Of a stretch of DNA of 45,083 bases, positions 34,722 to 43,597 are shown piece after piece (the first letter of the stretch is position 1; each line of letters starts with the position of its first letter). A program made the position numbers and the translations under genes. The notes under the pieces were generated by a model, which made no database searches, was not told the DNA's origin, and saw only the letters and a program-made list of their open reading frames with translations. Source of the stretch: Spirochaetaceae bacterium (GTDB lineage Bacteria; Spirochaetota; Spirochaetia; DSM-27196; SLAA01); the NCBI GenBank assembly GCA_003552985.1, contig PUPD01000304.1:1-45083 (forward strand), in the 5' to 3' direction.

Positions 34722-35739
34722 TTACCTTATCCAGCAGCTCCTGATATTCGCGTTCGAGCTCGCTGTAGATCGTGATCCCGCCTCCGGCCTTGAAGACTGT
34801 TCCCCCGGCGGTCTCTTCGATGAAGCGGATCATCACCCCCGAGTCCAGCTGCCGCCCGTCCCAGACTCCGCAGACGCCGGTGTAGTAGCCACGGGTGTAC
34901 TGCTCGGCTTCACGGATAATCGCGACCGTCCTCACCTTGGGTGCGCCGGTGATCGAACCGGCCGGCAGCATCTGAATAAGGATTTCGCCAAGACGCGACT
35001 CGAACCCCGGCTCCAACTCGCCGGCGATCTCGGAGCTGACCTGCAGGAGCTCGTCGTCCTGCAGTCGAATGCGGTCGATATAGCGGTAGCGCTCCACCCG
35101 AACCCGCTCGGCCACGCGGCCGATGTCGTTCCGGATGAGATCAACGATGGTCAGATGCTCGGCCTGTTCCTTCTCGTCGGCGAGAATGCGTTGCTCGGCC
35201 TGCGGTACCGAGGCTCTGATCGTCCCTTTCATCGGGAAGCTGCGTATGATGCCGTCCTTGATGCGCACGAACTTTTCGGGCGAGAACACCAGCACGCGCC
35301 TGTCGATCAGGAGCCGATACTTGGCGCGCGCCACCTCAAACAGCTCCTCGAGCGAGTGTGAGAGCGTGATCGGAACCGGCAGGGTTAGGTTGGCGAGGAA
35401 GGAGTTACCCTCGCGCAGGCCACGCTGTATGCGCTCATATGCGGCGCGGTAGCGCTCAAAGGCCGGCGGAGTCTTGATAAGGCGAAGCGCCCGCGCGATC
35501 GCACGGCGGCGATCGGGAGGCATGCCGGGCCGGCCGTCGTCGTGCTCGGGGAAGCGAAAGCGAAGCAGCGCAGGGTCCAGGTCCGAGAGCGGCACCACCA
35601 GCGGCTCGCGCAGATCGAAATCCAGCACGAACACAAATGGGATACGGTCACGGCTGAGGCGGTTGATTCGCTCAACGGTCTCGGCGACGAGGCCGGCGTC
35701 GGTTGTGGGTGAAGCAGAGACAGGCGCTTCAATCTGCAC
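34705..35739 (-). CDS. pabB: Aminodeoxychorismate synthase component I
   Basis: A chorismate-binding enzyme that with a glutaminase (PabA) makes 4-amino-4-deoxychorismate. 344 residues, lacking much of the N-terminal half of E. coli PabB, as in several other short bacterial forms. Catalytic-domain motifs: GNSFLANLTLPVP, FSPEKFVRIKDG, SFPMKGTIRAS (the PxKGT lysine separates PabB from TrpE), DLIRNDIGRVAERVRV, LPAGSITGAPKVRTVAII and ERGYYTGVCGVWDG-like RGYYTGVCGVWDG. It starts at GTG 35739 with TAGGA upstream. No pabA in the window. A TATAGT -10 box is present at 35752-35747, but no convincing -35. It is divergent from a methyltransferase gene across ~25 bp. Confidence 0.92.
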   Translation of the reverse strand: MQIEAPVSASPTTDAGLVAETVERINRLSRDRIPFVFVLDFDLREPLVVPLSDLDPALLRFRFPEHDDGRPGMPPDRRRAIARALRLIKTPPAFERYRAAYERIQRGLREGNSFLANLTLPVPITLSHSLEELFEVARAKYRLLIDRRVLVFSPEKFVRIKDGIIRSFPMKGTIRASVPQAEQRILADEKEQAEHLTIVDLIRNDIGRVAERVRVERYRYIDRIRLQDDELLQVSSEIAGELEPGFESRLGEILIQMLPAGSITGAPKVRTVAIIREAEQYTRGYYTGVCGVWDGRQLDSGVMIRFIEETAGGTVFKAGGGITIYSELEREYQELLDKVNVPLH

Positions 35740-35764
35740 GGGTTCCTACTATACACCAAAGTTG

Positions 35765-36403
35765 ATGAGCAGTACACTCGGTTTAGCGATGTGTGATTTC
35801 AGCTCGTGCTTGTTTGACGTCGCGATGAAGCCGCTCGAGGCGCTCAGGTTGACCGAGCGCCGCCGGCAACTCCTCAGCTCGGCCTCAGGCAGGGTGTTGG
35901 AGGTCGGAGCCGGAACCGGCGCGAACCTCCCGTATTTTCGATACGAGCATATCGCCGACCTTACGCTGACCGATGCCGAGGTGCGCGCGCGGTTGCAGCA
36001 TCGGGTTCGGTGGACTGCTGAGGCGGCCGGTCTGCACCCCGCACGGCTATCGGTGTGCGAGGCTCCGGCTGAGCAACTACCGTTTGAGGACGCCTCATTC
36101 GATTGTGTCGTCGCGACGCTGGTGTTCTGTACTGTTGCCGACCAGCAGGCGGGACTAACGGAGGTTCGGCGTGTACTCAAGCCCGGCGGGGCGCTGTTGT
36201 TCATGGAACATGTCCGCCCTCCGCGGGCGGTGCCGGCGAAGCTGTTCGCCGTGCTCAACCCGGCTTGGAGGCTTGTGAGCGGGGGCTGCAACCTGACGCG
36301 CGAAACGCTTGCTGCTCTCCGGCAGGTCGGCCTGCCTCCGCGCCTGTACGGAACCTTCGGCGGCGGCATCTTCACCTACGGAATCGCTCCGAAAGCCGCG
36401 TAA
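35765..36403 (+). CDS. SAM-dependent methyltransferase, class I
   Basis: 212 residues from ATG 35765; ATG 35789 is also possible, and neither has a clear ribosome-binding site. The frame is open far upstream through pabB but that part is antisense. Motif I is GRVLEVGAGTGANLPYF, followed by DLTLTDAE, EQLPFEDASFDCVVATLVFCTV and VRRVLKPGGALLFMEHVRPP, the UbiE/Methyltransf_11 layout. The substrate may be a phospholipid or small molecule; relatives of the phosphatidylethanolamine N-methyltransferase group look similar, but no specific claim is made. It is the only gene of its unit, before a new promoter for the GH65 gene. Confidence 0.88.
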   Translation: MSSTLGLAMCDFSSCLFDVAMKPLEALRLTERRRQLLSSASGRVLEVGAGTGANLPYFRYEHIADLTLTDAEVRARLQHRVRWTAEAAGLHPARLSVCEAPAEQLPFEDASFDCVVATLVFCTVADQQAGLTEVRRVLKPGGALLFMEHVRPPRAVPAKLFAVLNPAWRLVSGGCNLTRETLAALRQVGLPPRLYGTFGGGIFTYGIAPKAA

Positions 36404-36409
36404 ATGCGA

Positions 36410-36438
36410 TTGCGGCCGCCAACTCGGTGCGCTACACT
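36410..36438 (+). promoter_or_regulatory. Promoter of the GH65 gene
   Basis: TTGCGG (36410-36415), 17 bp, TACACT (36433-36438); CAGGAG follows ahead of ATG 36490. Confidence 0.5.
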
Positions 36439-36489
36439 GCAACTCTGCGTTACTGACGCGGAACTCTCACGCCAGGAGTTACAACGACG

Positions 36490-38862
36490 ATGAAGCTCGC
36501 CGAGAACCTCCGCATAATCGACGGGTGGAGCATACAGGAAGATCACTTCCGGGAAGAGCACCTGATCACCAACGGAAGCAACTTTATGACCGGCAACGGC
36601 TATCTCGGCTATCGCGGCACGTTTGCCGAATGGCGCGCGCCGCAATACACCGGTTGCTTTGTGAGCGATACCTACGACAAGGCCGACGACACCTGGGAGG
36701 AGCTCTGCAATGCGCCGAACGGCCTCTACGGCGCCTTCAGCGCCGACGGTCAACCGCTCGCTGTCCTAAACGGCACGGCTATGGGGTATCACCGCAGCCT
36801 GTGGTACCGCTACGGTCTGCAGTCACGCAGCATCACCCTGCGCACGCCCAGCAAGGCGCACGTGACGCTGACCGAAGAGCGCTTTGCGTCGTATGCGTCA
36901 CAACACCTTCTGCCGGCGCGATATCGCATTGAGTCCGACCGCCCGGCCGGCGTCGAGCTTACCTGGGGGATAGACGGTGAAGTTTGGGATCTGAACGGCA
37001 CCCATCTCGGCCGCCACAAAGCTCGCTCCGAGGGCGAAAACCTCATCTCGGTGACCGCTCGCACCGTTACGAGCAAGCTCACGCTGGCGGTCGCTTCCGG
37101 TCTGCGGGTCACCAGCGCCGAGACCCGCGCCGAGACGGCCCGCGTCGGGAGCCGACTGCGGCGCTCACGCGCCGCAGTCGCGAGCGCCGACAACAAGTGT
37201 ATCTTCGGCAAGCTGAAATTCACCGTAGAACCGGAACGGCCCGCCGTCGTCGAGCAGTACATGGCGGTGTACAGCAGTAACGATCTGCACGATCCGCGCG
37301 CCGCGGCGATCAGCGCGGTCTCGACTGCGCAGGAGCACGGCTACGACCGTCTGTGGCGCGAACATCGCCGCGTCTGGGACGCCGTCTGGCAGGACTGTGA
37401 CATCGAGATCGAAGGCGATCTCAAGGCGCAGGCGCTGCTGCGCTTCAATATGTATCACAACATCATCGCCACCCCGGCTCATACCGACCACCTGCCGCTC
37501 GGGGCTCGCGGGCTGTCGTGTCAGGCGTATCAAGGCGCGGCCTTCTGGGATCAGGAGATCTACAACCTTCCGATGTATCTGTATACGCGCCCGCAGATCG
37601 CCCGCAACCTGCTGGTCTATCGGCACCGGACGCTGGACGGAGCTCGCGAAAAAGCACGAAAGCTCGGCTACGAGGGGGCGTTTTACGCGTGGGTGAGCGG
37701 CCGCACCGGCGAGGAGATCTGTCCTTCATACTTCTTTACCGATGTCCTGACCGGGCGCAGGATTCGCAACCATTTTAACGACTGGCAGATCCATATCTCA
37801 CCGGATATCGCCTATACGGTACGGCGCTACTTTGAGGTCACCGGTGATCTGGAGTTCATGCTCGATCACGGAGCCGAGATCCTCCTCGAGGTTGCGCGCT
37901 TTCTGCTGTCGCGGGTGTGCTACAAACCGAGAAAGGACCGCTACGAGCTGATCCGGCTGCTCGGTCCTGATGAGTACCACGAGAACGTGGACAACAACTT
38001 CTTCACTGCTCTGCAGACGCAGTTTGCGCTTCAGTCCGCTGCCTGGGCGGTTGATTTACTCGCCGAGCTTGCACCGGAGCGCCAACGGGAGCTGACCGAG
38101 CGGCTCGGGTTCAGTACCGAGGACTACAAGCAATGCCGCGAGGTCGCCGCTAAGCTGTTCCTGCAGCCGGCCGACTCCGACACGGGATTGATCGAGCAGT
38201 TTGACGGCTACTTTGAGCTTGAGGATACGCGGCCGCGGGTCCTGAAGGAACGGCTGCTCGACCCCGGTGAATACTGGGGGTGGCCGAATGGGGTTGCGGT
38301 GGAGACCCAGGTCCTCAAGCAGGCCGACGTACTGCAGAGCATCGTGCTCCATCGGCGCTGCTTCACCGGGAAGCAGATGCGCGCGAACTATCAGTACTAT
38401 GAACCCCGAACGCAACACGGCTCTTCGTTGAGCCCGTCGGTGCATGCCACCGTGGCCGCCTGGATAGGACGCCACGAAGCCGCCTACGACTATTTCACGC
38501 GCGCCACCAGCATCGACCTGCTCAATATCAACAAGGCGGTAAGCGGCGGGACCTTCATCGGTGGAATCCATACCGCCGCCTGCGGCGCCGCCTGGCAGAT
38601 CGTGGTCCACGGGTTTCTCGGCATGCAGTTCTGCGACGATGTGCTCGAGTTTTGTCCCCGACCTCCAACCTGGTGGAAGCGAATCGCGTTCCCGCTGACG
38701 GTGCGCGGGCTGCGACTCCAGGTGCGGCTGGAGCTCGACGAGTTGCGAAGGCTGACGGTACGGGCCGACCCGGGCGGCGTCGGCGAGCTCACCGTCCGTT
38801 GCGGGGAGCAGGAGCGCACAGTGCGGCCGGGGAGTACGGCTGAGCTCAGCGCACGCGGCTGA
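36490..38862 (+). CDS. Glycoside hydrolase family 65 protein, disaccharide phosphorylase-type
   Basis: 790 residues, normal for GH65. The N-terminal beta-sandwich ([28 protein letters not shown]) precedes the (alpha/alpha)6 barrel: LGARGLSCQAYQGAAFWDQEIYNLPMYLY, EEICPSYFF, the acid catalyst Glu495 in LLGPDEYHENVDNNFFT, VLKQADV, and RTQHGSSLSPSVHATVAAWIG. HGSSLSPS-type residues hold phosphate in the family, so an inverting phosphorylase on an alpha-glucoside (kojibiose, nigerose, maltose or trehalose) is the best reading. No beta-phosphoglucomutase gene stands beside it, although such enzymes are often partners. The last 17 bases overlap the 3' end of the convergent PilZ gene. Specificity cannot be read here. 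Confidence 0.9.
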   Translation: MKLAENLRIIDGWSIQEDHFREEHLITNGSNFMTGNGYLGYRGTFAEWRAPQYTGCFVSDTYDKADDTWEELCNAPNGLYGAFSADGQPLAVLNGTAMGYHRSLWYRYGLQSRSITLRTPSKAHVTLTEERFASYASQHLLPARYRIESDRPAGVELTWGIDGEVWDLNGTHLGRHKARSEGENLISVTARTVTSKLTLAVASGLRVTSAETRAETARVGSRLRRSRAAVASADNKCIFGKLKFTVEPERPAVVEQYMAVYSSNDLHDPRAAAISAVSTAQEHGYDRLWREHRRVWDAVWQDCDIEIEGDLKAQALLRFNMYHNIIATPAHTDHLPLGARGLSCQAYQGAAFWDQEIYNLPMYLYTRPQIARNLLVYRHRTLDGAREKARKLGYEGAFYAWVSGRTGEEICPSYFFTDVLTGRRIRNHFNDWQIHISPDIAYTVRRYFEVTGDLEFMLDHGAEILLEVARFLLSRVCYKPRKDRYELIRLLGPDEYHENVDNNFFTALQTQFALQSAAWAVDLLAELAPERQRELTERLGFSTEDYKQCREVAAKLFLQPADSDTGLIEQFDGYFELEDTRPRVLKERLLDPGEYWGWPNGVAVETQVLKQADVLQSIVLHRRCFTGKQMRANYQYYEPRTQHGSSLSPSVHATVAAWIGRHEAAYDYFTRATSIDLLNINKAVSGGTFIGGIHTAACGAAWQIVVHGFLGMQFCDDVLEFCPRPPTWWKRIAFPLTVRGLRLQVRLELDELRRLTVRADPGGVGELTVRCGEQERTVRPGSTAELSARG

Positions 38863-39871
38863 ACAGCAGCCGATAGATCCGGTCGCGCACGAACTCATGG
38901 ATCGCGGTGAACTCCAGGTGTGCGATCGTGTTGTGTTGGGAGCAGCGTAGCACGCGAGCCGTCGCGCGCAGCTGCGTGCGGCTCGAATCGGAGGAAAAAC
39001 GCAGCTCCAACTCGTCCCCAGGTTGGAACTGCTCGTCAGGGTTGATGATGCTCGCCCCACCGCCGCCGAGATCATGGAACCGCGTCTCGGTTGGTTCGGC
39101 GTCGGGGTGCGCGTCAAGCTTTCGTACCCACACCGGCAGCTTCAGACGCCTGCGAAAGTGCTTGCGTTGCTGCGTGCGAGTGAGAACCTCGCTGTGCCTG
39201 AGCTCGATGACCGGTCCGTCGATCGCCTGAATCATGGTGTTGATGCGAAACACCCCGGCAGCGCTGTGATAGTACACCGCTACCGTCCCGGCTGTCGGGA
39301 AATGCCCATGCCCGCTCTGCAGCTCAACCCGGAACCCGCGCTGTGACTGGCTGACGACACGCCCGCGTACCGGCGGCGAGCGGCGTTCGCGGACCAGAAA
39401 CACCGTCGTTCCCGGGCGTAGCTGTGTCGACGAATGGAGTCTACGTTCACCAGTGCGTTTGAAGCCGAGCGCCACGCGCAGGGCCGATATTTCGTCGCTC
39501 TTGACCACTCCCTCCTCGAGTGCTCGCCGTGCGCATGCAGTGAAGGTAATCTCCTCCTCGATCAGCCGGTGCTTCTGCCAGGGCTCTCGCAGGTAACCGG
39601 CGAGCAGCTCCAGAAGCTCGAGCTGAGACGGGGCCAGTTTGAGTCGCTCAGCGTGCTCATTGAACACGCGCCGCGCCGTGGCTAAGCGGGCCGAACGCCC
39701 ACGGCGTTGCTGAATGAACACGTAAGTGGTGCTGCCCCCGATGAGAAGGGCGAAAAACGAGATCACCGCGGCAACCTCCAGCGGTGAGCGCTGATAGGCC
39801 TCGGCAACGCCGCGGTAGAACTCGCGCGCTGCCGGACTCATGCCGAATCCGCTTACAGCCGGAGTGATCAT
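38846..39871 (-). CDS. Membrane-anchored PilZ-domain protein
   Basis: 341 residues from ATG 39871, which overlaps the mscS stop by four bases (ATGA). A longer frame back to 40024 lies within mscS and is not used. A hydrophobic helix (~31-53, LEVAAVISFFALLIGGSTTYVFI) is followed by a basic, helical linker (RRGRSARLATARRVF...), a YcgR-N-like beta domain (~150-230) and a C-terminal PilZ domain. The c-di-GMP motifs are R236-KHF-R240 (RxxxR) and D267-LGGG-G272 in place of DxSxxG, with Gly for Ser. Binding of c-di-GMP is therefore probable but not certain. Its coupling to a mechanosensitive channel gene suggests that the two act together in the cytoplasmic membrane. Confidence 0.82.
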   Translation of the reverse strand: MITPAVSGFGMSPAAREFYRGVAEAYQRSPLEVAAVISFFALLIGGSTTYVFIQQRRGRSARLATARRVFNEHAERLKLAPSQLELLELLAGYLREPWQKHRLIEEEITFTACARRALEEGVVKSDEISALRVALGFKRTGERRLHSSTQLRPGTTVFLVRERRSPPVRGRVVSQSQRGFRVELQSGHGHFPTAGTVAVYYHSAAGVFRINTMIQAIDGPVIELRHSEVLTRTQQRKHFRRRLKLPVWVRKLDAHPDAEPTETRFHDLGGGGASIINPDEQFQPGDELELRFSSDSSRTQLRATARVLRCSQHNTIAHLEFTAIHEFVRDRIYRLLFSRVR

Positions 39872-40992
39872 CGCGAGCCGGATGGCGGGACCTCCTGACC
39901 GGTTTGCCGGTCGCGGGACGGCGTGCGGTTCTGGAGCTCGGCGCGGGTGCGTGGCAAGGCTTCGGGATAGTTCTCCTGAAGGTACGCGATCAGGCGCTCG
40001 CGAACCTCGCAGCGGAGATCCCACAGCCGAGGGGCGTCGGCCGCGCTCATCAGCGCGCGAAGCTCCACGGTATGGTGGTCGGCGTTGGTGACCTGAAGGC
40101 CTGCCACCTTCCCGTCCCAGTTCGGACAGTCCTCGAGGATGAGCCGCACCTGCCGTCGCAGATCGTCAACCGGGACGGTGTAGTCGGTGTAGAGAAACAC
40201 CGTTCCTAGGAGCTCCGCAGATACTCTCGTCCAGTTCTGAAACGGCTGTTCTATGAAGTACGATACCGGCAGCACAAGTCGGCGCAGATCCCAGATTCGC
40301 ACAACGACGTAGGTGAGCGTTATCTCTTCTATGCGGCCCCATTCGCCTTCCACGATCACGACGTCGTCCAGCCTGATTGGTTGGGCGATTGCGACCTGCA
40401 ACCCCGCCAGTACCATGCCGATGCTGCGTTGCGCCGCAAACCCGATGATGATGCCGAGTACCCCGGCCGAAGCCAGCAAAGTGGTGCCGATGCGTCGCAC
40501 CGGCTCGAGCGTCAGCATGATGACGCCTGCCGCCAGAACCAGCACCAGCGCTGATATGATCCGCCGGATGAGCTTGACCTGGGTGTGCACCTGCCGCGCT
40601 TTGAGATTGTCGGCGACATCGACGCGAAACCGCGCCAGCGCCATCTTTTCACCCACCGCAACCGCTCGAAGCGCGAGCCAGGCGGCGGAGGCGATGAACA
40701 GGATCTGCAGAATGTCGACCAGGGCAGCGGTGGTCTGAGCGGGCCAGCCGAGGCGGCCGACGATCGGCAACAGGAACAGAATGGGAAACAGCAGCCGAAG
40801 CGGCGCCTGCAATACGCGCAGGTATGAGGGGAGCTCGCTATCCTCCGAGATGCCCGAGACGGTTCGGACCACTTTGCCGGCGATCGCGGCTGCAATGATC
40901 CCGGCCAATATCGCCAGCACCACAAAGGCGAGGTCCAGCCCAAATTGAAAGGCCATCGGCCGCAGGGGTGGCAATGCGAAAGCTCTCTCCAT
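39868..40992 (-). CDS. MscS-family mechanosensitive ion channel
   Basis: 374 residues. Three or more membrane helices in the first half (LAFVVLAILAGIIAAAIAGKVV, LLFPILFLLPIVGRL, LVLVLAAGVIMLTL), then the pore helix and hinge, TLLASAGVLGIIIGFAAQRSIGMVLAGLQVAIAQPIRLDDVVIVEGEWGRIEEI, the signature stretch of the family. The C-terminal vestibule (YVVVRIWDLRRLVLPVSYFIEQPFQNW) is complete, with a short polar tail. It opens under membrane tension to release solutes on osmotic downshock. The start 40992 is preceded by GGGAG; a second ATG at 40956 has none. PilZ gene follows by 4-bp overlap. Confidence 0.92.
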   Translation of the reverse strand: MERAFALPPLRPMAFQFGLDLAFVVLAILAGIIAAAIAGKVVRTVSGISEDSELPSYLRVLQAPLRLLFPILFLLPIVGRLGWPAQTTAALVDILQILFIASAAWLALRAVAVGEKMALARFRVDVADNLKARQVHTQVKLIRRIISALVLVLAAGVIMLTLEPVRRIGTTLLASAGVLGIIIGFAAQRSIGMVLAGLQVAIAQPIRLDDVVIVEGEWGRIEEITLTYVVVRIWDLRRLVLPVSYFIEQPFQNWTRVSAELLGTVFLYTDYTVPVDDLRRQVRLILEDCPNWDGKVAGLQVTNADHHTVELRALMSAADAPRLWDLRCEVRERLIAYLQENYPEALPRTRAELQNRTPSRDRQTGQEVPPSGSR

Positions 40993-41001
40993 TACACTCC
41001 C

Positions 41002-41030
41002 AGTATATACCGTCCGATATTGAATATGAA
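41002..41030 (-). promoter_or_regulatory. mscS-pilZ promoter
   Basis: Minus strand: TTCATA (41030-41025), 17 bp, TATACT (41007-41002). Predicted start near 40995 is almost at ATG 40992, so the mRNA would be leaderless or start further upstream. Confidence 0.45.
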
Positions 41031-41050
41031 AGGCGGAGTAGCACCGGTTT

Positions 41051-41494
41051 ATGTCCTACAACGGATACGCACTCAGTAACGAGGCTGACTCTGAATCGCT
41101 TAAGCGCCCTCGGTTCTCATTCCAACCCGGCGCCTCATGGATGACGCTTGCCGGGACGATCTACATCGTGCCCGGCTTTCATGAGGAATGGATCCGCAAG
41201 CATCAGGATATTGTCGGACCTCACAAGACAGTAGCCGAGGTGATCGAGAAGCTGCGCTGGGTGTCGATCGTGGTGTACAGCAACGGGTATCTGGAGATCT
41301 GCATTAGCGATCAGTACGATACCGAGGTGCGGGAGGTGCTATGGCAATACCTGTCGCACAACGCCGGGCGATGGAAGGAAGTGATGATCATGCCGTTTCA
41401 CTCGCAGGGGTTCATACAGTTTAGCTCCGAGGATGTGGATGATCTCGGCGAGTTCAACAAAGCGATGAACCGCGAGCCCGGCTGGGGCGGCTGA
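41051..41494 (+). CDS. Small conserved-looking protein of unknown function
   Basis: 147 residues with no signal peptide or membrane helix. It is mixed alpha/beta, with a defined core (SWMTLAGTIYIVPGFHEEWIRKHQDI, TVAEVIEKLRWVSIVVYSNGYLEICISDQYD, EVREVLWQYLSHNAGRWKEVMIMPF). No catalytic motif or Cys cluster. GGAG lies about twelve bases before ATG 41051, a long spacing. It is divergent from mscS with ~58 bp between, so the two could share a control region. I do not recognise a family. A terminator-like hairpin follows before the convergent fhs gene. Confidence 0.7.
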   Translation: MSYNGYALSNEADSESLKRPRFSFQPGASWMTLAGTIYIVPGFHEEWIRKHQDIVGPHKTVAEVIEKLRWVSIVVYSNGYLEICISDQYDTEVREVLWQYLSHNAGRWKEVMIMPFHSQGFIQFSSEDVDDLGEFNKAMNREPGWGG

Positions 41495-41523
41495 AGGCTT
41501 CCCCTTGCCGTGACCCGCGGCGG

Positions 41524-41544
41524 GAGCGGCTCAAGGAGCCGTTC
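41524..41544. terminator. Hairpin between the convergent small gene and fhs
   Basis: GAGCGGCTC-AAG-GAGCCGTTC forms a 9-bp stem (one G-T pair) with a 3-base loop. No T tract on either side, but the site between two convergent genes suits a bidirectional terminator. Confidence 0.5.
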
Positions 41545-41567
41545 GCAGCCTAGGCGAGTGAACCCGC

Positions 41568-43244
41568 TTAGAACAAACCGCTGATCACACCGTCGGCATC
41601 TATGTCTATGTTGAGCGCCGCGGGTTTCTTGGGCAAGCCGGGCATGGTCATGATATCGCCCGCTAAGGCAACGATAAAGCCCGCCCCGTTTGAAACCGAG
41701 AGCTCGCGAACCGTAACCGTGAAACCCTCCGGGCGTCCGAGCAACGCCGGGTTATCCGAAAGGGAGTTTTGGGTCTTGGCCATGCAGATCGGCAGGTCGG
41801 CGAATTCGTACTTATTCAGGTATTCCACGTGGCGCTTCGCGGTGGGGGTGAAGGCGACACCGTCCGCTCCGTAGACCTGGGTTGCAATCCGCTCGATCTT
41901 GGACTCAATCGAGTCGTTTACCTCATACAGCTGCTTGACGCTGCCGCTGTACGACTCGGCCGCTTCAATCACCGCTTCGGCCAGCGCTTCACCGCCTTTG
42001 CCGCCATGGGCCCAAACCTCGGAGCGAATTGAGCGTACCCCTTGGTCGTCGCAGTACTCTTCAATGACCGCGTGCTCGGCCTCGGTGTCGGTTGGGAAGC
42101 TATTGATCGCGACGATCGGGGTTACCCCGTGCAGCTTCATATTCTCGATATGCTTGCCGAGATTCGGCAGGCCTTGCTTGAGGGCCTCGACGTTCTCGTT
42201 CGTGAGGTCACCCTTGGGGACGCCGCCGTGCATCTTGAGTGCCCGCGCGGTGGCGACGATGACCGCCACGCAGGGCTTGAGATTCCCGGCCCGCGCTTTG
42301 ATGTTGAAAAACTTTTCGGCACCGAGGTCACTACCGAAGCCGGCCTCTGTCACTACGTACTCAGCGCTGGTGAGCGCGGTCTTGGTCGCCATGAGAGTGT
42401 TGCAGCCATGCGCGATGTTGGCGAACGGGCCGCCGTGTACGAATGCCGGGGTGTTCTCGAGCGTCTGAACCAGGTTCGGCTTCAGAGCGTCGCGCAGCAA
42501 TACCGTCATCGCGCCGTGGGCATTGAGGTCGCGAGCGTAAACCGGCTCTCCGCTATAGCTGCGTCCTACCACGATCCGGCCGAGCCGGTCCTTGAGGTCG
42601 AGTACGTCCTGGGCGAGACAAAGGATCGCCATGACCTCGGAGGCGACCGTGATCATGAAGTGATCCTCGCGCGGGACCCCGTGCGCCGTTCCGCCGAGCC
42701 CGACGACGATATTGCGCAGGCTGCGGTCGTTCATGTCCACGACTCGCTTCCACTGCACGCGAGTGGGGTCTATTCCCAGCTCGTTGCCCTGCTTGAGATG
42801 GTTGTCGAGCATCGCCGACAGCAGGCTGTGGGCTGAGGTGATCGCGTGCAGGTCGCCGGTGAAGTGCAGGTTGATGTCCTCCATCGGGATGACCTGGGAG
42901 TATCCGCCCCCGGCTGCACCGCCTTTTACGCCGAAGGAAGGCCCGAGCGAGGGTTCGCGCAGCGCGATCGCAGTGCGCTTGCCGAGGCGGTTGAGCGCCA
43001 TCCCAAGCCCTACTGTGGTGGTGGTTTTGCCTTCGCCGGCCGGAGTTGGCGTTATCGCGGTGGTGAAGATGAGCTTTCCGGGCGCTTGATCTTCGCGTTT
43101 CTTGATGGCGTCGAGGCTCAGCTTCGCCTTCCAGTCGCCGTATAGCTGCAGGTCTTCACGCTGGAGACCGATCTGGTCGGCGATCTCCCAGACCGGTTTC
43201 ATGGTGGCTTCCTGTGCGATCTGAATGTCGGATTTGTGTTCCAT
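41568..43244 (-). CDS. fhs: Formate-tetrahydrofolate ligase
   Basis: An ATP-driven enzyme that makes 10-formyl-THF from formate and THF, used in formate assimilation, purine synthesis and formyl-Met-tRNA. 558 residues, typical. P-loop [18 protein letters not shown] (~64-81), [52 protein letters not shown] and [19 protein letters not shown] are the family's blocks. ATG 43244 is nine bases from AAGGAG, while ATG 43250 is only three, so 43244 is chosen. It has its own strong promoter and stands divergent from the TetR gene. With glyA it would supply C1 units. Confidence 0.96.
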   Translation of the reverse strand: MEHKSDIQIAQEATMKPVWEIADQIGLQREDLQLYGDWKAKLSLDAIKKREDQAPGKLIFTTAITPTPAGEGKTTTTVGLGMALNRLGKRTAIALREPSLGPSFGVKGGAAGGGYSQVIPMEDINLHFTGDLHAITSAHSLLSAMLDNHLKQGNELGIDPTRVQWKRVVDMNDRSLRNIVVGLGGTAHGVPREDHFMITVASEVMAILCLAQDVLDLKDRLGRIVVGRSYSGEPVYARDLNAHGAMTVLLRDALKPNLVQTLENTPAFVHGGPFANIAHGCNTLMATKTALTSAEYVVTEAGFGSDLGAEKFFNIKARAGNLKPCVAVIVATARALKMHGGVPKGDLTNENVEALKQGLPNLGKHIENMKLHGVTPIVAINSFPTDTEAEHAVIEEYCDDQGVRSIRSEVWAHGGKGGEALAEAVIEAAESYSGSVKQLYEVNDSIESKIERIATQVYGADGVAFTPTAKRHVEYLNKYEFADLPICMAKTQNSLSDNPALLGRPEGFTVTVRELSVSNGAGFIVALAGDIMTMPGLPKKPAALNIDIDADGVISGLF

Positions 43245-43295
43245 TACCATCCTCTCCTTTTGCAGTCACTACGCGGTTTTTGGCGAGCACTTACG

Positions 43296-43324
43296 ACTGT
43301 ACCCTCACCCTGGTACGCCGTCAA
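43296..43324 (-). promoter_or_regulatory. fhs promoter
   Basis: Minus strand: TTGACG (43324-43319), 17 bp, TACAGT (43301-43296). The leader is about 45 nt and shows no riboswitch-like fold by eye. Confidence 0.6.
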
Positions 43325-43436
43325 GGAATGTTGTCTCCGGGCCACGGAATACCGTCGTGCAGGTGGCGCCCGGCTCGTTGCCGAGTTGCAACCGCGCCCG
43401 GGATTCCGAACCGGAACTGGGGGGCTTCACCAAGAA

Positions 43437-43450
43437 ATTTTTCGAAAAAT
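43437..43450. promoter_or_regulatory. AT-rich perfect palindrome upstream of the TetR promoter
   Basis: ATTTTTCGAAAAAT is a perfect 14-bp palindrome. It lies upstream of the TetR -35 box and more than 110 bp upstream of the fhs promoter. It could be an extra regulator site; it has no poly-T on one side that would make it a terminator. CCGCA-A-TGCGG (43472-43482) is a further small palindrome in the TetR promoter spacer. Confidence 0.35.
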
Positions 43451-43463
43451 CGCAGCGAATGTA

Positions 43464-43521
43464 TTGATTTTCCGCAATGCGGGGCATATATTGCAGCTGT
43501 GTTACCGAACGTTCGGTAACA
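43464..43521 (+). promoter_or_regulatory. TetR gene promoter and perfect operator palindrome
   Basis: TTGATT (43464-43469), 17 bp, TATATT (43487-43492), giving a start near 43499. GTTACCGAACGTTCGGTAAC (43501-43520) is a perfect palindrome that extends one base each side to 22 bp, exactly over the transcription start. This is the normal position of a TetR autoregulatory operator. Confidence 0.75.
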
Positions 43522-43597
43522 TATCCGCCCTGATAACGGACGGCACCGAGCTTGCCGCATGCAGCGCTCGATCAATTCACAGGTGGGGTTTGCAATT

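Noticed and set aside
35474-35764. N-terminal extension of the methyltransferase gene
   Set aside because: These bases encode pabB on the other strand; the extension is Arg/Ser-rich antisense sequence.
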